A stretch of DNA of 64,000 nt from Microvirga sp. VF16 (GTDB lineage Bacteria > Pseudomonadota > Alphaproteobacteria > Rhizobiales > Beijerinckiaceae). Of the stretch, positions 61,983 through 64,000 are shown piece after piece (positions within the stretch are counted from its first letter, which is position 1; the number at the start of each line of letters is the position of its first letter). The translations under genes were made by a program, and so were the position numbers. The notes under the pieces were generated by a model. That model saw only the letters and a list, made by a program, of their open reading frames with translations. It searched no databases and was not told where the DNA came from. Where the stretch lies: positions 4,617,501 to 4,681,500 of the forward strand of contig NZ_CP069354.1 in assembly GCF_016864375.1 (NCBI RefSeq), read 5' to 3'.

Positions 61983-63374
61983 GTGGATTTCAAGGAAACA
62001 GAAACGCAATTTGCTGTTCTGGCGGAGTCTCTGCCTCAACTCGTCTGGTCGACCCGCCCTGATGGATCTGTTGATTACGTGAATCGCCGATGGCGTGAGT
62101 TTACCGGACTTTCAGGCGAGCAATTTTTAGGAAACGGCTGGGAAGTTACCATTCACCCTGACGATCTGCCTCAGGTTCGGGAACAATGGCGTCGTTCCCT
62201 TGAAACCGGACAGGCCTATGAATGGGAGTATCGGGTCAGGAACGCCGCCGGAGGCTACGAATGGTTTCTCAGCCGGGCCATTCCGATCCAGGACCTGACC
62301 GGAAAGATCACCCGCTGGTTCGGCACGAGCACCAATATCGATGCTCAGAAGACGGCGGAAGAAGCCGTTCGCCTGCTCGAGAGCCAATACCGGCTCGCGC
62401 TCGAGGCCGCCGATCTCGGGACCTGGCAGATCGATCTGGAAAAGAGCCTGATCACCTGGGACGAGGGTACTTGCGCCCTCTACCATCTTCCCCATAACGG
62501 ATTGTATAGCCTCACTCTCGAGGAGGCTTGGCAAATGATCCATCCGGACGACGTGGAGGCAGTCAAGGCGCGAATTGCGGCGGCGGCGGCTCCCGGATCC
62601 GATGGTCAATACGACAGCCAGTACCGCGCCATCCTGCCCGACGGAAAGCTCCGCTGGTTCCGCTCGCACGGACAGGTCCTTTATTCCAATGAAGGCGGTA
62701 CCTATCGCGCTATCAGCCTCTATGGCGTCGTCAGCGACATCACCGAGCGCCATGCCCTGGAAGAGGGCCAGAAGCTTCTGACGCGGGAACTCAATCACCG
62801 CGTAAAGAACTTGTTTGCCATCGCAAACGGCATGGTCTCGATGACCGCCCGCACGGCCAAAGATCCCAAGGACATGGCTAATGCCTTGCGTGGGCGCTTG
62901 AGCGCTCTCTCACGGGCGCATGAATTGGTTCAGCCTGCCTCAGCAAGCGAGATAGGCGCAGGTGCCGATGTAGAACTTGCCCGGCTGATCGAAGCGGTCC
63001 TCGAGCCCTATCGACAGGCCGGCCAGAACAAGATCACGATCGAGGGACCAAGTGTTCTCGTCGGCTCCAATACAACCACCAGCCTTGCTCTCGTGCTGCA
63101 CGAACTGGCTACGAACGCCGCCAAATATGGCTGCCTGTCCTGCCCAGAGGGCGAGTTGTCCATTCAGTGGACGTTGCAGAATGAGAATGTCGATTTTCTC
63201 TGGGCCGAGGCTTGTGGGCCGCGGATTGAGAGCCCTCCCACCTTTGAAGGGTTTGGCACCCAGCTGTCGCAGCGAAGCATCACCGGACAGCTCGGCGGTA
63301 CGCTCGATCGGGACTGGCGCCCGGAAGGCTTGCGCGTTCATATGATCCTGCCGCTCAATCGCCTGACAGCTTGA
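61983..63374 (+). CDS. PAS-PAS HWE-family sensor histidine kinase
   Basis: A 463-residue soluble kinase. PAS 1 (about 5-125, PQLVWSTRPDGSVDYVNRRW and GWEVTIHPDDLPQV) and PAS 2 (about 132-255, EAADLGTWQIDL) precede an HWE kinase core. The H-box is H272 in LTRELNHRVKNLFAIANGMV, the N-box is LALVLHELATNAAKYG and the final WAEACGP stands where the HWE family has W-x-E. No membrane segment is seen. A GTG start with AGGAG six bases upstream is clear. HWE kinases in this order often control general stress or light responses; no partner regulator is adjacent. cobU follows six bases later. Confidence 0.92.
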   Translation: MDFKETETQFAVLAESLPQLVWSTRPDGSVDYVNRRWREFTGLSGEQFLGNGWEVTIHPDDLPQVREQWRRSLETGQAYEWEYRVRNAAGGYEWFLSRAIPIQDLTGKITRWFGTSTNIDAQKTAEEAVRLLESQYRLALEAADLGTWQIDLEKSLITWDEGTCALYHLPHNGLYSLTLEEAWQMIHPDDVEAVKARIAAAAAPGSDGQYDSQYRAILPDGKLRWFRSHGQVLYSNEGGTYRAISLYGVVSDITERHALEEGQKLLTRELNHRVKNLFAIANGMVSMTARTAKDPKDMANALRGRLSALSRAHELVQPASASEIGAGADVELARLIEAVLEPYRQAGQNKITIEGPSVLVGSNTTTSLALVLHELATNAAKYGCLSCPEGELSIQWTLQNENVDFLWAEACGPRIESPPTFEGFGTQLSQRSITGQLGGTLDRDWRPEGLRVHMILPLNRLTA

Positions 63375-63380
63375 TCGACC

Positions 63381-63926
63381 ATGACCTTCTATCGTCGCGT
63401 CCTTGTGCTGGGCGGAGCACGCTCCGGAAAAAGCCGCACAGCCCTTCAACTGGCCGAGAGCACGTCGCCAGATCGAACCTACATCGCCACGGCCCAGGCC
63501 TTCGACGATGAAATGCGTGAGCGCATCGCGCAGCATCGAGCCGAGCGCGATCAGTCCTGGCAAACGGTCGATGCCCCGTTGGATCTTGTGCAAGCCGTTC
63601 AGGCGCAGGCCGCACCTCGAAAAGCCGTGCTGGTCGATTGCCTGACGCTCTGGCTCTCGAACATCGTACTGGCCGAGCGCGATCCTACGCATGAGGCGGA
63701 CCGACTGATTCAGGCGGTACGGGAGGCACAGGGTCCGCTGATCCTGGTCTCGAATGAGGTCGGCCAGGGCATCGTGCCGCCAACGCCGTTGGGACGTACA
63801 TTCCGCGACGAACAGGGCCGCCTCAATCAGCGGATCGCGGAGGCTTGCGACGCGGTCGTCTTCGTGGCCGCGGGCTGCCCGATCCTGCTCAAGCCGGCCC
63901 CTCCCCTGCGGCTGAGGCTGGAGTAA
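63381..63926 (+). CDS. cobU: Adenosylcobinamide kinase / cobinamide-phosphate guanylyltransferase
   Basis: A 181-residue bifunctional enzyme of late cobalamin synthesis (CobU, called CobP in the aerobic pathway). P-loop GGARSGKS (11-18), RTYIATAQAFDDEMRERI, the guanylylated His region with H52 in IAQHRAERDQSW, and VLVDCLTLWLSNIV and LVSNEVGQGIVP. It phosphorylates adenosylcobinamide and activates it with GTP in the cytoplasm. It directly follows the kinase gene. No cobalamin riboswitch is visible upstream. Confidence 0.94.
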   Translation: MTFYRRVLVLGGARSGKSRTALQLAESTSPDRTYIATAQAFDDEMRERIAQHRAERDQSWQTVDAPLDLVQAVQAQAAPRKAVLVDCLTLWLSNIVLAERDPTHEADRLIQAVREAQGPLILVSNEVGQGIVPPTPLGRTFRDEQGRLNQRIAEACDAVVFVAAGCPILLKPAPPLRLRLE

Positions 63927-63937
63927 AGCTTCCTCGC

Positions 63938-64000
63938 TCAGCGTACTTTGGCCCGGACCTCGGCGCCCAACGTATCGATGGCGACGGGCGTCGAGGCCCC
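63938..64000 (-). CDS. 3' end of a leftward gene, cut by the window
   Basis: A minus-strand frame entering from the right edge ends with the translation ASTPVAIDTLGAEVRAKVR and a TGA at 63940-63938, 12 bases from the cobU stop. The convergent arrangement and absence of another explanation make it a plausible gene end, but twenty codons are too few to name it. A cobalamin gene would fit the context. Confidence 0.4.
   Translation of the reverse strand, partial: GASTPVAIDTLGAEVRAKVR

Noticed and set aside
61756..62082. 108-codon frame overlapping the start of the HWE kinase gene
   Set aside because: It overlaps the kinase coding region out of frame and shows no similarity.
63300..63380. Cobalamin riboswitch before cobU
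   Set aside because: Only six bases separate the kinase gene and cobU, with no room for a B12-box structure.

Overview
This is a high-GC stretch of an alphaproteobacterial genome, most like the order Hyphomicrobiales (Rhizobiales); a Microvirga/Methylobacterium-type organism is my best guess. The evidence is a GcrA cell-cycle regulator, a long two-domain Dcd, a RepC-type replication initiator, a BTLCP transglutaminase-like protein, a DUF2092 protein, an HWE-type histidine kinase and a phoR-pstSCAB-phoUB cluster. The species is inference.

Layout. Positions 1-4750 are poor in core genes. They hold a degenerate tRNA-Gly-like sequence, palindromic repeats, a frameshifted response-regulator remnant and several small exported proteins. 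Positions 4747-12929 hold a divergent GH1 glycosidase with an IS630 element sitting exactly in its stop codon, then a leftward glycogen-breakdown set (pfkB, glgP, glgX). Positions 13832-15143 hold a repC gene without repA or repB, but with a convincing antisense ctRNA gene (promoter, two stem-loops, intrinsic terminator). Positions 16161-28777 are an opine/amino-acid-derivative uptake and oxidation cluster: solute-binding protein, LysR regulator, multi-subunit FAD/2Fe-2S dehydrogenase, a second FAD oxidase, a Dpp-type ABC transporter, an opine-dehydrogenase-family protein and a threonine aldolase. Two matching TAT-N11-ATA LysR boxes link its two transcription units. Positions 28968-33505 hold a luciferase-like monooxygenase and two exported M20 peptidases. 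Positions 34093-42622 form a leftward eight-gene operon: argininosuccinate-lyase-like C-N lyase, two amino-acid binding proteins, permease, ATPase, quinone oxidoreductase, MmgE/PrpD protein and ureohydrolase. Its divergent LysR gene is interrupted after the start codon by an IS481 element, and a shared motif links the operon to a deacetylase gene at 44781-45647.

From the intact tRNA-Gly (46638-46712) rightwards the content becomes core: dcd, apaG, argE, argD-argF-hslO, gcrA, the phosphate regulon (phoR, pstS, pstC, pstA, pstB, phoU, phoB, with a triple Pho box), a YbhN-type membrane protein, an HWE kinase and cobU/cobP.

The 43-bp 3' half of the tRNA-Gly recurs near position 268 in direct orientation, with three mismatches. 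The tRNA's 3' end faces it across about 46 kb of catabolic genes, IS elements and the orphan repC. This is the geometry of an integrated genomic island or plasmid, although no integrase was found. That island, the repC/ctRNA pair, the two inferred LysR regulons and the two exact IS insertions are the main results.
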